Below are positions 6,762 through 14,377 of a DNA stretch of 14,764 bases, piece after piece. The notes beneath the pieces were generated by a model that did not search any database, was not told the origin of the DNA, and saw only the letters and a list, made by a program, of their open reading frames with translations. Position numbers and translations under genes: made by a program. The DNA comes from Eubacteriales bacterium (GTDB lineage: Bacteria > Bacillota > Clostridia > Christensenellales > SZUA-584). Each line of letters starts with the position of its first letter. The stretch's first letter is position 1. The stretch is taken from the NCBI GenBank assembly GCA_028711205.1, contig JAQTSP010000033.1:1-14764 (forward strand), in the 5' to 3' direction.

Positions 6762-7415
6762 ATGTTTAAAAACGCAGAAGGCAAATCCATCGTGCTTAAC
6801 ATGGCCAAAGCAATCCATGATAACAAAGCTTATTTGGGCGAAATCGACGGCCTTATCGGCGACGGTGACCACGGTATGAATATGAACAAGGGTTTCTCTT
6901 GCTTTAGCGAGCGTTTTTCTGATAAAAAAATAACTTTTTCCGAAGGGTTAGAAGAACTTGGCATGGTGCTGCTAAATGAAATCGGCGGATCTATGGGTCC
7001 AATATATGGCACGATTTTTATGGAAATGGCGGACACCGCCAACGGGGCCGATGAGATTGATCTTGCTCTTTTTTCAAAAATGCTTGATGCCGGCATGGAG
7101 GGCTTATTTAGAATCGTTGACGCCCGCGTAGGTGACAAGACGGTGGTAGACACGCTTTCCCCTGCATGTGATGTTCTTCATGAAGCGCTGGCTGCAAAAA
7201 AGAGTTTTTTAGAGGCTTTAGAAAACATGAAAGCAGCCGCAATAGTTGGCATGGAATCCACGAAGTCTCTTGTTGCAAAATTCGGGCGTTCCAGCCGCTT
7301 AGGTGAACGTTCACGCGGTGTATTAGATGCAGGTGCTGTATCCTGTTGCATTATTCTATGCGCAATGGCTGATGGAATCAAAAAACTATCTTCTGATCAG
7401 ATCGGAACTATATGA
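6762..7415 (+). CDS. dhaL: Dihydroxyacetone kinase-like nucleotide-binding subunit, DhaL family
   Basis: This 217-residue all-helical subunit holds the nucleotide and magnesium ions and transfers phosphate to the ketose on DhaK. The metal-binding aspartates are seen at EIDGLIGDGDHGMNM (Asp29, Asp34, Asp36). IGGSMGPIYGT (75-84), GDKTVVDTLSPA (124-135) and LGERSRGVLDAGAVS (180-194) match the conserved DhaL nucleotide and lid segments. The length is close to the family norm. The start follows AGAGGA with six bases spacing, 16 bases after the DhaK stop, so the two are translated as a pair. In PTS systems the subunit keeps ADP permanently and DhaM recharges it. Without DhaM nearby, free ATP/ADP exchange is the simpler reading. 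Confidence 0.9.
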   Translation: MFKNAEGKSIVLNMAKAIHDNKAYLGEIDGLIGDGDHGMNMNKGFSCFSERFSDKKITFSEGLEELGMVLLNEIGGSMGPIYGTIFMEMADTANGADEIDLALFSKMLDAGMEGLFRIVDARVGDKTVVDTLSPACDVLHEALAAKKSFLEALENMKAAAIVGMESTKSLVAKFGRSSRLGERSRGVLDAGAVSCCIILCAMADGIKKLSSDQIGTI

Positions 7416-7519
7416 GAGCAAACAGGTTTATCTAAATATGCTATCATTGATTAGGTGTTAGCTGAAGCAGTTGATATAATGCTTTGGTTACATAAAAAAA
7501 TATAGGAGGAAATTTAAAA

Positions 7520-8791
7520 ATGAAAAAATTGTTTTGTCTGGTTCTCGCCTGTGCAATGCTGATATCTTTAGCAGCTTGCGCTGGGACTGCAGAAGAAGAA
7601 TCTACATCATCTGCAGAAGGAGAATCTGTTACAGATGGTTCTATTACAGAATCAACTGCCGAAGAGGGCGAAAAAGAAGTTATCAATGTAGCTTGGATCG
7701 CCCGCAACCTGACCGATGACTGGTACAGGGCTATCTATACATTCGGTTGTGAAGAAGCTGATCGCATTGCCGCAGAAGAAGGTGTGGAATTCAACATCGT
7801 ACCTTATGACAGCCAAGCAAGCGTAGAAGTCTCAATGCAGATTTGTGAAGACATTTTAACGATGGGTACCTATGACATGATCTATTTCGAAGCTGTTGAC
7901 GAGAGCGCAATGGGAACAATGATTGAACGTTTCAATGAAGAATTGGATTGCCCCGTTGCTGGTGCCAGCACAACAGCTGCTGCAGGCCAATTTATTTTCT
8001 GCGGTCCTAATAACGTGGCTGCTTGTGAAAACACTGCTAATATTATGATTGAAAAACTTACCGAGAAATATGGCGAAGATCCCCAGGCTTGGATTGATGC
8101 CGGTGGCGTTATCCTTGAAATGTGGGGTCCTGCAGGTCTGCAGATATGCCAGGATAGGCATACTGGTTTCCATAACATCATGGATCCTATCCTTGCGGAG
8201 TATCCTGAGCTTCAGGTTGTACAGCTTACTTCCAACTGGGAGCCTGAACGTGCATTCCAGGAGATGACTGATGCAGTACAGCGCTATGGGGATCAAATCA
8301 TTGCTATTTACACTGACGACGATACCGCTGCTTCCGAAGGCGCATGGCGCGCACTTGAGAATGCTGGTATGGGTTATCCCATCGGCGACGAGAGGCACAT
8401 CCCAATTGTGACATATGACGGAACTTACAACGCCATTGGTCACGTAGTTGAGGGCCACATTGACCTGGTTATCGAACAGCCTGCTGTTGCACTTGCTTCT
8501 ATGGCAATGCGTTATATGTGGATATGGTACAAGGAAGGCTACGATGCATTGCCTCAGCCGGGTACTGTTCTGTCTGAAGAGGATATGCGTGAATACTTCG
8601 GTGATGATGTTGCAGTTGCGTTCTGGTCTCCTGTAACCGTTGTCGAAGGTTTCTGGGGTGGTTTGTGGTTCCAGCCGACTTGCCCGCTCATTCCTCAAAC
8701 TGCAGATCCAACCAACCCTGCATTGTGGGGCAACGCTTGGTATGAACGAAATAATGGGGAATATCCCGAATGGGTTGTTGTTGAAGAATAG
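7520..8791 (+). CDS. Lipoprotein sugar-binding protein of an ABC transporter (Peripla_BP_4 type)
   Basis: This 423-residue extracellular receptor captures the substrate and delivers it to the ATPase/permease encoded downstream. The signal peptide ends in lipobox LAAC (Cys20), followed by a Glu/Ser/Thr-rich linker (22-52). The binding domain begins at VINVAWIARNLTDDWYRA (54-71), the usual first strand of RbsB-like proteins. It continues through YDMIYFEAVDESAMGTMIER (118-137), VQLTSNWEPERAFQEMTDAV (234-253) and IIAIYTDDDTAASEGAWRAL (260-279), all typical of the fold. The protein is clearly longer than RbsB because of an aromatic-rich tail (about 365-423). A strong AGGAGG precedes the start. It is separated from dhaL by 104 bases, and a large hairpin follows it. 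Family confident; ligand unknown, probably a sugar or polyol by context. Confidence 0.88.
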   Translation: MKKLFCLVLACAMLISLAACAGTAEEESTSSAEGESVTDGSITESTAEEGEKEVINVAWIARNLTDDWYRAIYTFGCEEADRIAAEEGVEFNIVPYDSQASVEVSMQICEDILTMGTYDMIYFEAVDESAMGTMIERFNEELDCPVAGASTTAAAGQFIFCGPNNVAACENTANIMIEKLTEKYGEDPQAWIDAGGVILEMWGPAGLQICQDRHTGFHNIMDPILAEYPELQVVQLTSNWEPERAFQEMTDAVQRYGDQIIAIYTDDDTAASEGAWRALENAGMGYPIGDERHIPIVTYDGTYNAIGHVVEGHIDLVIEQPAVALASMAMRYMWIWYKEGYDALPQPGTVLSEEDMREYFGDDVAVAFWSPVTVVEGFWGGLWFQPTCPLIPQTADPTNPALWGNAWYERNNGEYPEWVVVEE

Positions 8792-8826
8792 TATAATTTA
8801 GATTATTGCTTTTAACAAAGTAAGAA

Positions 8827-8870
8827 CCGTCTTTTTGCGCCGGCCGGATTCCGGCTGGCGCAAAAGACGG
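8827..8870 (+). promoter_or_regulatory. Long stable hairpin after the binding-protein gene
   Basis: The arms 8827-8847 and 8851-8870 pair over about 20 bp, with one bulged T and one G-T wobble, around a three-base ATT loop. The core is GC-rich (GCGCC, CCGG). No T-run follows on the plus strand (TAAAAAAC comes next), so it is not a textbook terminator. In this position such a stem usually protects the 3' end of the binding-protein message, or gives partial termination, so that the receptor is made in excess over the membrane components. That role is inferred. Confidence 0.65.
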
Positions 8871-9051
8871 TAAAAAACTGTTAGTAGCTGCCAAGGTACG
8901 ATGTTGCGGGTTAGCTATTATGCAAAAAAAAGAAATAGTTTAATCTACCGGTTGTGGATATACATGAAAAAAAACTACGTGTATGGTACAATTGTTTAGC
9001 AAAGGTATATGACACAGGATGGACGCATGTTAATTACGGAGGTAAAAAATT

Positions 9052-10263
9052 ATGAGTACTTACTATTATGAACTAATGGAATACATGAAAGCAATCAAAC
9101 CCATTAGCACCCATTGCCATCACAGACCCGATGCAATGTTCGCTAATGATTTTTGTTTAAAGACTTTGCTTGAGGAATCTTATAGTAATTGGTGTGGAGT
9201 AGAAGTAGGCGATACCTTTGAAAGCCGCAAGTACTATTTTGACCTGATTAAGAATCGTAATTTCTTTAAGTGTCTAGAAAAAGCACTGCAACTGATATAC
9301 AAGATTGATACTCCGTTACGTGCAGATACGTATGAAATATTTGACTTTGCCGTACGTAAGGCGCATCGTGAAGATCCTGATTTCCACATGAAACTATTGA
9401 CTGATATTGCTGGATACGATCATGTAATCTTGGATTCCTATTGGCAGCCAGGTGAAAATGGAGGGCACCCCGAGCTATTTTCACCTACGTTTCGTATAGA
9501 CAGTTTCTTTTTTGGATTTAATCCCGAACTCAAAGATCATGACGGAAACAATTGTGGAAAATTCTTTGGTGATCGCTTCGGCGATTTTGATACTTTTTTT
9601 ATGTCTTTGAAAGAACTTATCATCGATAGCCATAAGAGGGGTGCAGTTGCTATTAAATGCGCAACCCCCTATGATCGTGGTCTTGATTTTGAGTTTGTTA
9701 CCGAAAAGAAGGCACGCAAGGTATTCGAAAAGCGTGAAGGAAGTTATGACATTGCCGATGTTAAGGCGTTCCAGGATTATATCTTCCTTCAGACTTGCCA
9801 AATCGCTGCAGAGCTAGATATTCCATTCCAGGTTCATACCGGCCTTGGCAGGCTGTCCAAAACAAATGCTTACTTGCTCCAGCCTGTCATTGAAGCTAAT
9901 CCGGATACACGATTCGTGCTGTTCCACGGCGGTTATCCTTGGATGGATGATATTTTTGGTCTGGTACATGTATACCCAAAGAATGTATTCCCTGATATCG
10001 TTTGGCTTCCGCTTATTTCTACAGAAGCTGCGGTACGCATGCTTACCGAACTCATAGAAGTTGCCAACTCGCAGTCAATCTGCTGGGGTGATGATACATG
10101 GACATCCGAAGAAAGCTATGGTGCGTTGATGGCAGTACGCCATGTGCTGGCGATGGTATTATCGAACAAGATTAAAGATGGTTATATGTTACCTGCAGAT
10201 GCCTTCGAAGCAGCATCGAATATACTTCGTAATAATGCTCAGCGTATTTATAGGTTTGAATAA
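9052..10263 (+). CDS. Amidohydrolase-superfamily TIM-barrel protein, substrate unknown
   Basis: This 403-residue putative metal-dependent hydrolase, lactonase or isomerase is probably cytoplasmic since no signal peptide is visible. Candidate metal and active-site residues follow amidohydrolase order: HxH at 21-23 (ISTHCHHRPD), Lys202 (AVAIKCATPYDRG), His262 (FQVHTGLG), His292 (FVLFHGGYPW) and Asp347 (CWGDDTW). The C-terminus (ASNILRNNAQRIYRF) resembles the typical amidohydrolase ending. The opening and length faintly recall uronate isomerases (UxaC-like) and COG2159 hydrolases, but I cannot assign a subfamily. GGAGGT (9038-9043) supports the start. It lies between the genes of one transporter's binding protein and ATPase, so it likely processes the imported substrate or a close derivative. 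I know of no step for such an enzyme in standard tetritol or dihydroxyacetone pathways. Confidence 0.75.
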   Translation: MSTYYYELMEYMKAIKPISTHCHHRPDAMFANDFCLKTLLEESYSNWCGVEVGDTFESRKYYFDLIKNRNFFKCLEKALQLIYKIDTPLRADTYEIFDFAVRKAHREDPDFHMKLLTDIAGYDHVILDSYWQPGENGGHPELFSPTFRIDSFFFGFNPELKDHDGNNCGKFFGDRFGDFDTFFMSLKELIIDSHKRGAVAIKCATPYDRGLDFEFVTEKKARKVFEKREGSYDIADVKAFQDYIFLQTCQIAAELDIPFQVHTGLGRLSKTNAYLLQPVIEANPDTRFVLFHGGYPWMDDIFGLVHVYPKNVFPDIVWLPLISTEAAVRMLTELIEVANSQSICWGDDTWTSEESYGALMAVRHVLAMVLSNKIKDGYMLPADAFEAASNILRNNAQRIYRFE

Positions 10264-10299
10264 TCCTAAATTTGTGTACTGTAGATGGCTTTTTTGATT

Positions 10300-10339
10300 G
10301 AACATCTATGGCATAATGTTCGTATAAAGGTATGAACAT
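10300..10339. promoter_or_regulatory. GAACAT/ATGTTC repeat cluster
   Basis: GAACAT (10300-10305), ATGTTC (10316-10321) and GAACAT (10334-10339) alternate in orientation with spacers of 10 and 12 bases in the 143-base gap before the ATPase gene. This could be a binding site or a weak stem affecting expression of the downstream genes. No convincing promoter was found with it, and the half-sites are short. Confidence 0.2.
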
Positions 10340-10406
10340 TTCATGATTTAATACGTGTGTAAAAGAATTGGCATTTTATAATAGTATAATAGGTTAGGAG
10401 AAATAA

Positions 10407-11930
10407 ATGGGAATAATTTACTCACTAAACAATATTACCAAACAGTATTCAGGAACAACGGCGTTAAATAATGTCGATTTTGAATTGGCTGATGGTGAGA
10501 TTCATAGTCTGGTTGGTAAAAACGGTGCAGGTAAATCTACACTCGTTGGCATTATGTACGGCAGTATTGCGCCGACATCCGGAACGATTAATCTTTTCGG
10601 GAAGGATATATCGCATTTGACGCCTATGAAAGCTGTTTCGATGGGATTGTTCCTGGTGCCGCAACATCCTGAGTTCGCGCTTGACCTCACAGTAAGCGAA
10701 AACATGTTCCTCGGGCACTTTTTGTTAAAAAAAGACGGAGCGCTGGATCGAAAGTTGATGGATGAACATACAAACGAAATCATTACCCGTATGAAGCTGA
10801 AAGTTAATTCCCGTGAACTGATGCGACGGGTTGATGTTGAAAGTCAGCAGCTATTGCTTGCAGGCAAGGCGTTTTGGATTGAAAATGCCAAGATCATTCT
10901 TCTTGATGAAATTACGGCTACATTAAGTCTAAAAGCAAAGAATACTTTCTATGAAATTCTTAGTGAGGTAGTTAAAAAAGAAAAAAAATCTATTGTATAT
11001 ATAACGCATAGAATGCAGGAAGTGATACAGCTTTCGGATCGCGTGACAGTTTTGCGAAACGGGATTAAAATTGGTACAAGGGACGTTAAAGCATTAAGCC
11101 CGATTGAATTAACATCAATGATAACTGGGAACGAAGATATTTCAAATAAAATCAACGTTGAGAACGATATTTCCAAAGATAATGAGCCTGTTATTTCATT
11201 GCGTGATTTTTCTAGCCGTAATACGTTTCATAATATCAGCCTAGATGTTTACAAAGGCGAAGTTGTTGGTATTGCAGGTTTGGAAGGCTCAGGAGCCAGC
11301 GAATTAATGCGCGCTGTATTTGGTATAGGGAAATTTTATGAAGGCAGCATGAAATTTAACGGGAAAGAAGTTGTCGTCCATTCTCCGCGCAAAGCGATGA
11401 ACTTAGGTATCGCATATCTTACCCGCGACAGAGAATCTGAAGGCATCATACAAGGTTGTACAATCGAACATAACATTATGGGAAGTCAGTACAGTAAGGT
11501 GACAAATAAGTTCGGAATTATTAATACTGGTAAAGCTAACGATCTTGTTGGATACATGCATAATCTTTTAAACATCAAAATGACAACATCCAAACTGCCT
11601 ATTGATTCACTTTCAGGTGGAAATAAACAAAAAGTACTGTTTGCAAGAATGATAAATAATAAACCAAAGCTTTTCATGCTTGATCATGCTACTCAAGGAA
11701 TTGACGTTGAAGCAATTCAGGAAATTTTGAGGATAACACGTGAGATTCTTTCTAAAGAATCTGCAATAATTATGTCTTCAGAGAGTATTGAGGATATGAT
11801 GAGCATTTGTGATCGTATCATAGTGATGTTTGTGGGAGAAATTGTTGCAGAATTTGCGCGTGATGATTTTCAAGAAGAAAGAATTTTTTTGAAGATGCAG
11901 GGCTTTAAGGAGGAAAAAAATGAAAATTAA
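10407..11930 (+). CDS. RbsA-like double-domain sugar ABC transporter ATPase
   Basis: This 507-residue cytoplasmic ATPase with two fused nucleotide-binding domains powers sugar uptake. Domain 1 has Walker A GKNGAGKST (37-45), Walker B IILLDEIT (Asp167, Glu168) and H-loop His201, but its signature is degenerate (VDVESQQLLLAGKA, 142-155, instead of LSxxQQQ). Domain 2 has the degenerate Walker A GLEGSGASEL usual in this family, an intact signature LSGGNKQK (402-409), and an altered Walker B, MLDHATQGID, with His427 in place of the catalytic Glu. Pairing across the dimer therefore gives one canonical ATP site (A1/B1 with signature 2) and one strongly degenerate site. The start follows TAGGAG. The 3' end overlaps the permease gene by 11 bases, so the two are translationally coupled. 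Confidence 0.92.
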   Translation: MGIIYSLNNITKQYSGTTALNNVDFELADGEIHSLVGKNGAGKSTLVGIMYGSIAPTSGTINLFGKDISHLTPMKAVSMGLFLVPQHPEFALDLTVSENMFLGHFLLKKDGALDRKLMDEHTNEIITRMKLKVNSRELMRRVDVESQQLLLAGKAFWIENAKIILLDEITATLSLKAKNTFYEILSEVVKKEKKSIVYITHRMQEVIQLSDRVTVLRNGIKIGTRDVKALSPIELTSMITGNEDISNKINVENDISKDNEPVISLRDFSSRNTFHNISLDVYKGEVVGIAGLEGSGASELMRAVFGIGKFYEGSMKFNGKEVVVHSPRKAMNLGIAYLTRDRESEGIIQGCTIEHNIMGSQYSKVTNKFGIINTGKANDLVGYMHNLLNIKMTTSKLPIDSLSGGNKQKVLFARMINNKPKLFMLDHATQGIDVEAIQEILRITREILSKESAIIMSSESIEDMMSICDRIIVMFVGEIVAEFARDDFQEERIFLKMQGFKEEKNEN

Positions 11931-12888
11931 AAGAGCCAGTCTATTCTTGTTAGATAACTTTATTTGGGTGTTGCTTATTATCTTGATTGTGAGTGCATCC
12001 GGCATTCCTAATTTCTTTTCAATCAGAAACTTTTCAAACATACTCTATAATAGTACTGCTGCCGGCATGATGACATTGGGTATGGTTTTCTGTTTGTTGG
12101 TAGGGCATCTGGATTTGTCAGTTGAAGCTACGTATGCATTCGCACCTTCAATGGCGGTGTTGTTTATGGTACAGTGGGCCTCGATTCCTCCAATAGCTGC
12201 CGTAATCCTAACAATTATCTTTGGCGTGATTATTGGCGCATTTAACGGCTTCATATCAGTTAAGCTGTCAATTAACCCGTTTATGCTTACGCTGTGTATG
12301 CAAATTATTCTACGTGGTTTAGTACTTTATTTTATACCGCAGGGCATATTTGGGCTGCCCGATGGTTTTACTTTCCTTGGCGGCTCTAAGGTATTTGGTA
12401 CTGACATACAGCTTGCTGTGATTTTGTTTATTGCAATATTCCTGATTGCGCATTTTGTCATGAAAAACTTTGCTTTTGGGAAAAACCTGATTGCAACTGG
12501 TAGTAACAAAAATGCAGCATATCTCACTGGTGTAAACACTGACAAGGTAAGGATTATTGCATTTATCTTGTCCGGAACGTTATCAGCGATTGGCGGTCTT
12601 TTTATGGCAGGACGTATCGGCTCAGTTACAAACACAATGGGTGAAGGTGCTGTTATGACTGTTCTGGCATCTGCGGTATTAGGTGGCGTTAGTATGAACG
12701 GTGGTAAAGGGACTGTCTTAGGTGCGATGGGTGGAGTAATTTTTATGAGCGCTATTTCCAACGTTTTGACTATGTGGGGTTTCAGTCCATTCCTGGTATC
12801 TGTAGTTCAAGGTACACTTCTGTTAGCTGCAATTCTGTTTGATAATGCTCGTGAAAAGTTATACCTTGCCATAATGCGTAAAGCATAA
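11920..12888 (+). CDS. RbsC-like sugar ABC transporter permease
   Basis: This 322-residue inner-membrane channel (BPD_transp_2 family) works with the ATPase and binding protein encoded upstream. It is hydrophobic throughout, with roughly eight to ten membrane segments. Family landmarks are GMVFCLLVGHLDLSVEA (RbsC-like LTGGIDLSVG region), AFNGFISVKLSINPFMLTL, FGKNLIATGSNKNAAYLTGV (the cytoplasmic coupling region that contacts the ATPase) and VLASAVLGGVSMNGGKGT. The usual IDLS Ile is changed to Leu (HLDLS). The start lies inside the ATPase gene, with AAGGAGG in the ATPase coding sequence just upstream, indicating coupled translation. It gives a complete one-permease transporter. Confidence 0.93.
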   Translation: MKIKRASLFLLDNFIWVLLIILIVSASGIPNFFSIRNFSNILYNSTAAGMMTLGMVFCLLVGHLDLSVEATYAFAPSMAVLFMVQWASIPPIAAVILTIIFGVIIGAFNGFISVKLSINPFMLTLCMQIILRGLVLYFIPQGIFGLPDGFTFLGGSKVFGTDIQLAVILFIAIFLIAHFVMKNFAFGKNLIATGSNKNAAYLTGVNTDKVRIIAFILSGTLSAIGGLFMAGRIGSVTNTMGEGAVMTVLASAVLGGVSMNGGKGTVLGAMGGVIFMSAISNVLTMWGFSPFLVSVVQGTLLLAAILFDNAREKLYLAIMRKA

Positions 12889-12988
12889 ATGGATAAGATT
12901 AAGGGGAACAAAAGAGGTTAACGCGAAGATAGCAAAATACAAAATATATTATTAACTTTAACTGATTTTTGAAAGGATGGTTAATAAG

Positions 12989-14032
12989 ATGAAAGGCAAA
13001 ATGAAAGTTGCTGTGATGACTGCAGCCCGCACTATGGAATGGGTTGAGCGCGATATTCCCAAGACAGAGAAAAACGAACTATTGATAAAACTGGAGTACG
13101 TAGGTATTTGCGGATCGGATCTTCACTTTTTTCAGGATGGCAGATTGGGCAATTGGATTCCCGATGGTCCGCTGACTCTGGGTCATGAGCCCGGCGGTGT
13201 CGTTGTTGAAGTTGGTGAAGACGTCGAGGGTTTTGCTATTGGCGATAAGGTAGCGATAGAGCCTGGCGTTCCCTGCGGACTTTGTGAATACTGCAAGGGC
13301 GGCCGGTATAACCTGTGCGATCATATGTCCTTCATGGCAATTCCCAATGAGAGGGAAGGCGTATTCTCTGAGTATTGCGCACATCCGGCAAATATGTGCT
13401 ACAAGCTCCCTGAAGCCATGGACACCATGGAAGGTGCTTTGATAGAGCCTTTGGCAGTTGGTTTTCACGCCGTGCAGAAGTCCGGCGCTAAGGTCGGTCA
13501 GACCGCAGCAGTGTTGGGCTGCGGATGTATCGGATTGGTAACGATAATGGTATTGCAGGCATGTGGCATCACCGAGATCTATGTAATAGATGTCATTGAA
13601 AAACGCCTGAAGAAAGCAGAACAACTGGGTGTAGCAAAAGCGCTACGTGCAGACAAGGTGGATGTGGTCGAAATTATCAACTCCCTGCCGGGCGGCGGAG
13701 TGGACTTGGTATTTGAGACTGCAGGCAATGTGGTGACCACGCTGCAGACGGCAAAGATGGTTAAAAAAGGCGGTTCTGTCACGTTGGTCGGTATGGCTCC
13801 CGCTTCCGAAATCACTTATGACATTGGCACCTTAATGAGCAAGGAAGCTGAGTTGCATACTGTATTCCGCTACCGCAATCTGTACCCAACGGCGATAGCG
13901 GCAGTGAGCCAAGGCAAGATTCCGCTGAAGTCAATCGTATCTCATGTGTTTGATTTTAAAGATGTCATCGAAGGCGTAGAGTTTAACGTAAACAACAAAC
14001 AGGATGTCATTAAAGCCGTCGTAAAGTATTGA
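12989..14032 (+). CDS. Zinc-dependent polyol dehydrogenase (sorbitol/xylitol dehydrogenase-like)
   Basis: This 347-residue medium-chain dehydrogenase probably interconverts a polyol and a ketose with NAD(H). Catalytic zinc ligands are Cys41 (GICGSDLHFF), His66-Glu67 (GHEPGG) and Glu153 (IEPLAVG). Structural zinc cysteines are 96, 99, 102 and 110 (PCGLCEYCKGGRYNLC). The Rossmann motif GCGCIG (177-182) and Asp201 (YVIDV) indicate NAD preference. YVGICGSDLHFF with a following Gly/Asp-rich loop is typical of the sorbitol/xylitol dehydrogenase branch, distinct from the first dehydrogenase of the operon. I chose ATG 12989 because AAAGGATGG ends eight bases before it; the earlier ATG at 12977 falls within that site. 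It may handle another stereoisomer of the same polyol, or the reverse step. Confidence 0.88.
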   Translation: MKGKMKVAVMTAARTMEWVERDIPKTEKNELLIKLEYVGICGSDLHFFQDGRLGNWIPDGPLTLGHEPGGVVVEVGEDVEGFAIGDKVAIEPGVPCGLCEYCKGGRYNLCDHMSFMAIPNEREGVFSEYCAHPANMCYKLPEAMDTMEGALIEPLAVGFHAVQKSGAKVGQTAAVLGCGCIGLVTIMVLQACGITEIYVIDVIEKRLKKAEQLGVAKALRADKVDVVEIINSLPGGGVDLVFETAGNVVTTLQTAKMVKKGGSVTLVGMAPASEITYDIGTLMSKEAELHTVFRYRNLYPTAIAAVSQGKIPLKSIVSHVFDFKDVIEGVEFNVNNKQDVIKAVVKY

Positions 14033-14377
14033 TGCGCCTGCGGGATAATCACAAGGACTGAGACGAACTGTCAAGTGTGACCTGCGGGCATAATTAACGG
14101 TGAGTCGGCAACTCTCTCAAGCATTAAGAATCATGGTGCCTCGTCTTTCAGCATTACTTCTGTGCCTATTGCGCGCTTATGGTGTAGCGGCACGGTCAGT
14201 TCGGTGTTTTTGCATGCGAAGCGCCCGGTGTGTGGTGCTACAGCAATGTTTTAGACGATGAGTTTTTCATCTCGGAATTCGCGGCAAAGTTGAGGCGTTG
14301 CTCCGTTTGTGGTATTGCAGAATTTTGCGCACAACAACCCGGCGGTTCCCCAAACAGTTTAAAGTGGAGGTAAAGAT
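14033..14377 (-). pseudogene. Gene gap with a possible decayed minus-strand coding remnant
   Basis: No intact gene lies in this 345-base stretch. On the minus strand one frame from about 14345 down to about 14068 reads like protein: GLLCAKFCNTTNGATPQLCR, then NIAVAPHTGRFACKNTELTV, then LHHKRAIGTEVMLKDEAP, then FLMLERVADSPLIMPAGHT. It is broken by TAA (LIV*NIA) and two TGA codons (AP*FLM, GHT*QFV). The TGAs sit where Trp would be natural, so it may be a degraded gene, but I recognise no family and chance cannot be ruled out. The stretch also has a direct repeat, CCTGCGGGATAAT (14037-14049) and CCTGCGGGCATAAT (14081-14094), differing by one inserted base. Confidence 0.25.

Noticed and set aside
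7856..8698. Long open frame of 280 codons on the minus strand
   Set aside because: It lies wholly within the binding-protein gene, has no ribosome binding site pattern, shows no recognisable domain, and has the composition of an antisense shadow.
10282..10307. TAGATG...CATCTA stem before the ATPase gene
   Set aside because: Only six pairs with a long loop and no T-run placed after it; likely chance in an AT-rich spacer.
12327..12761. Open frame of 144 codons on the minus strand
   Set aside because: It is antisense to the permease; the Ile/Pro/Thr-rich composition is what the reverse strand of a membrane protein gives.
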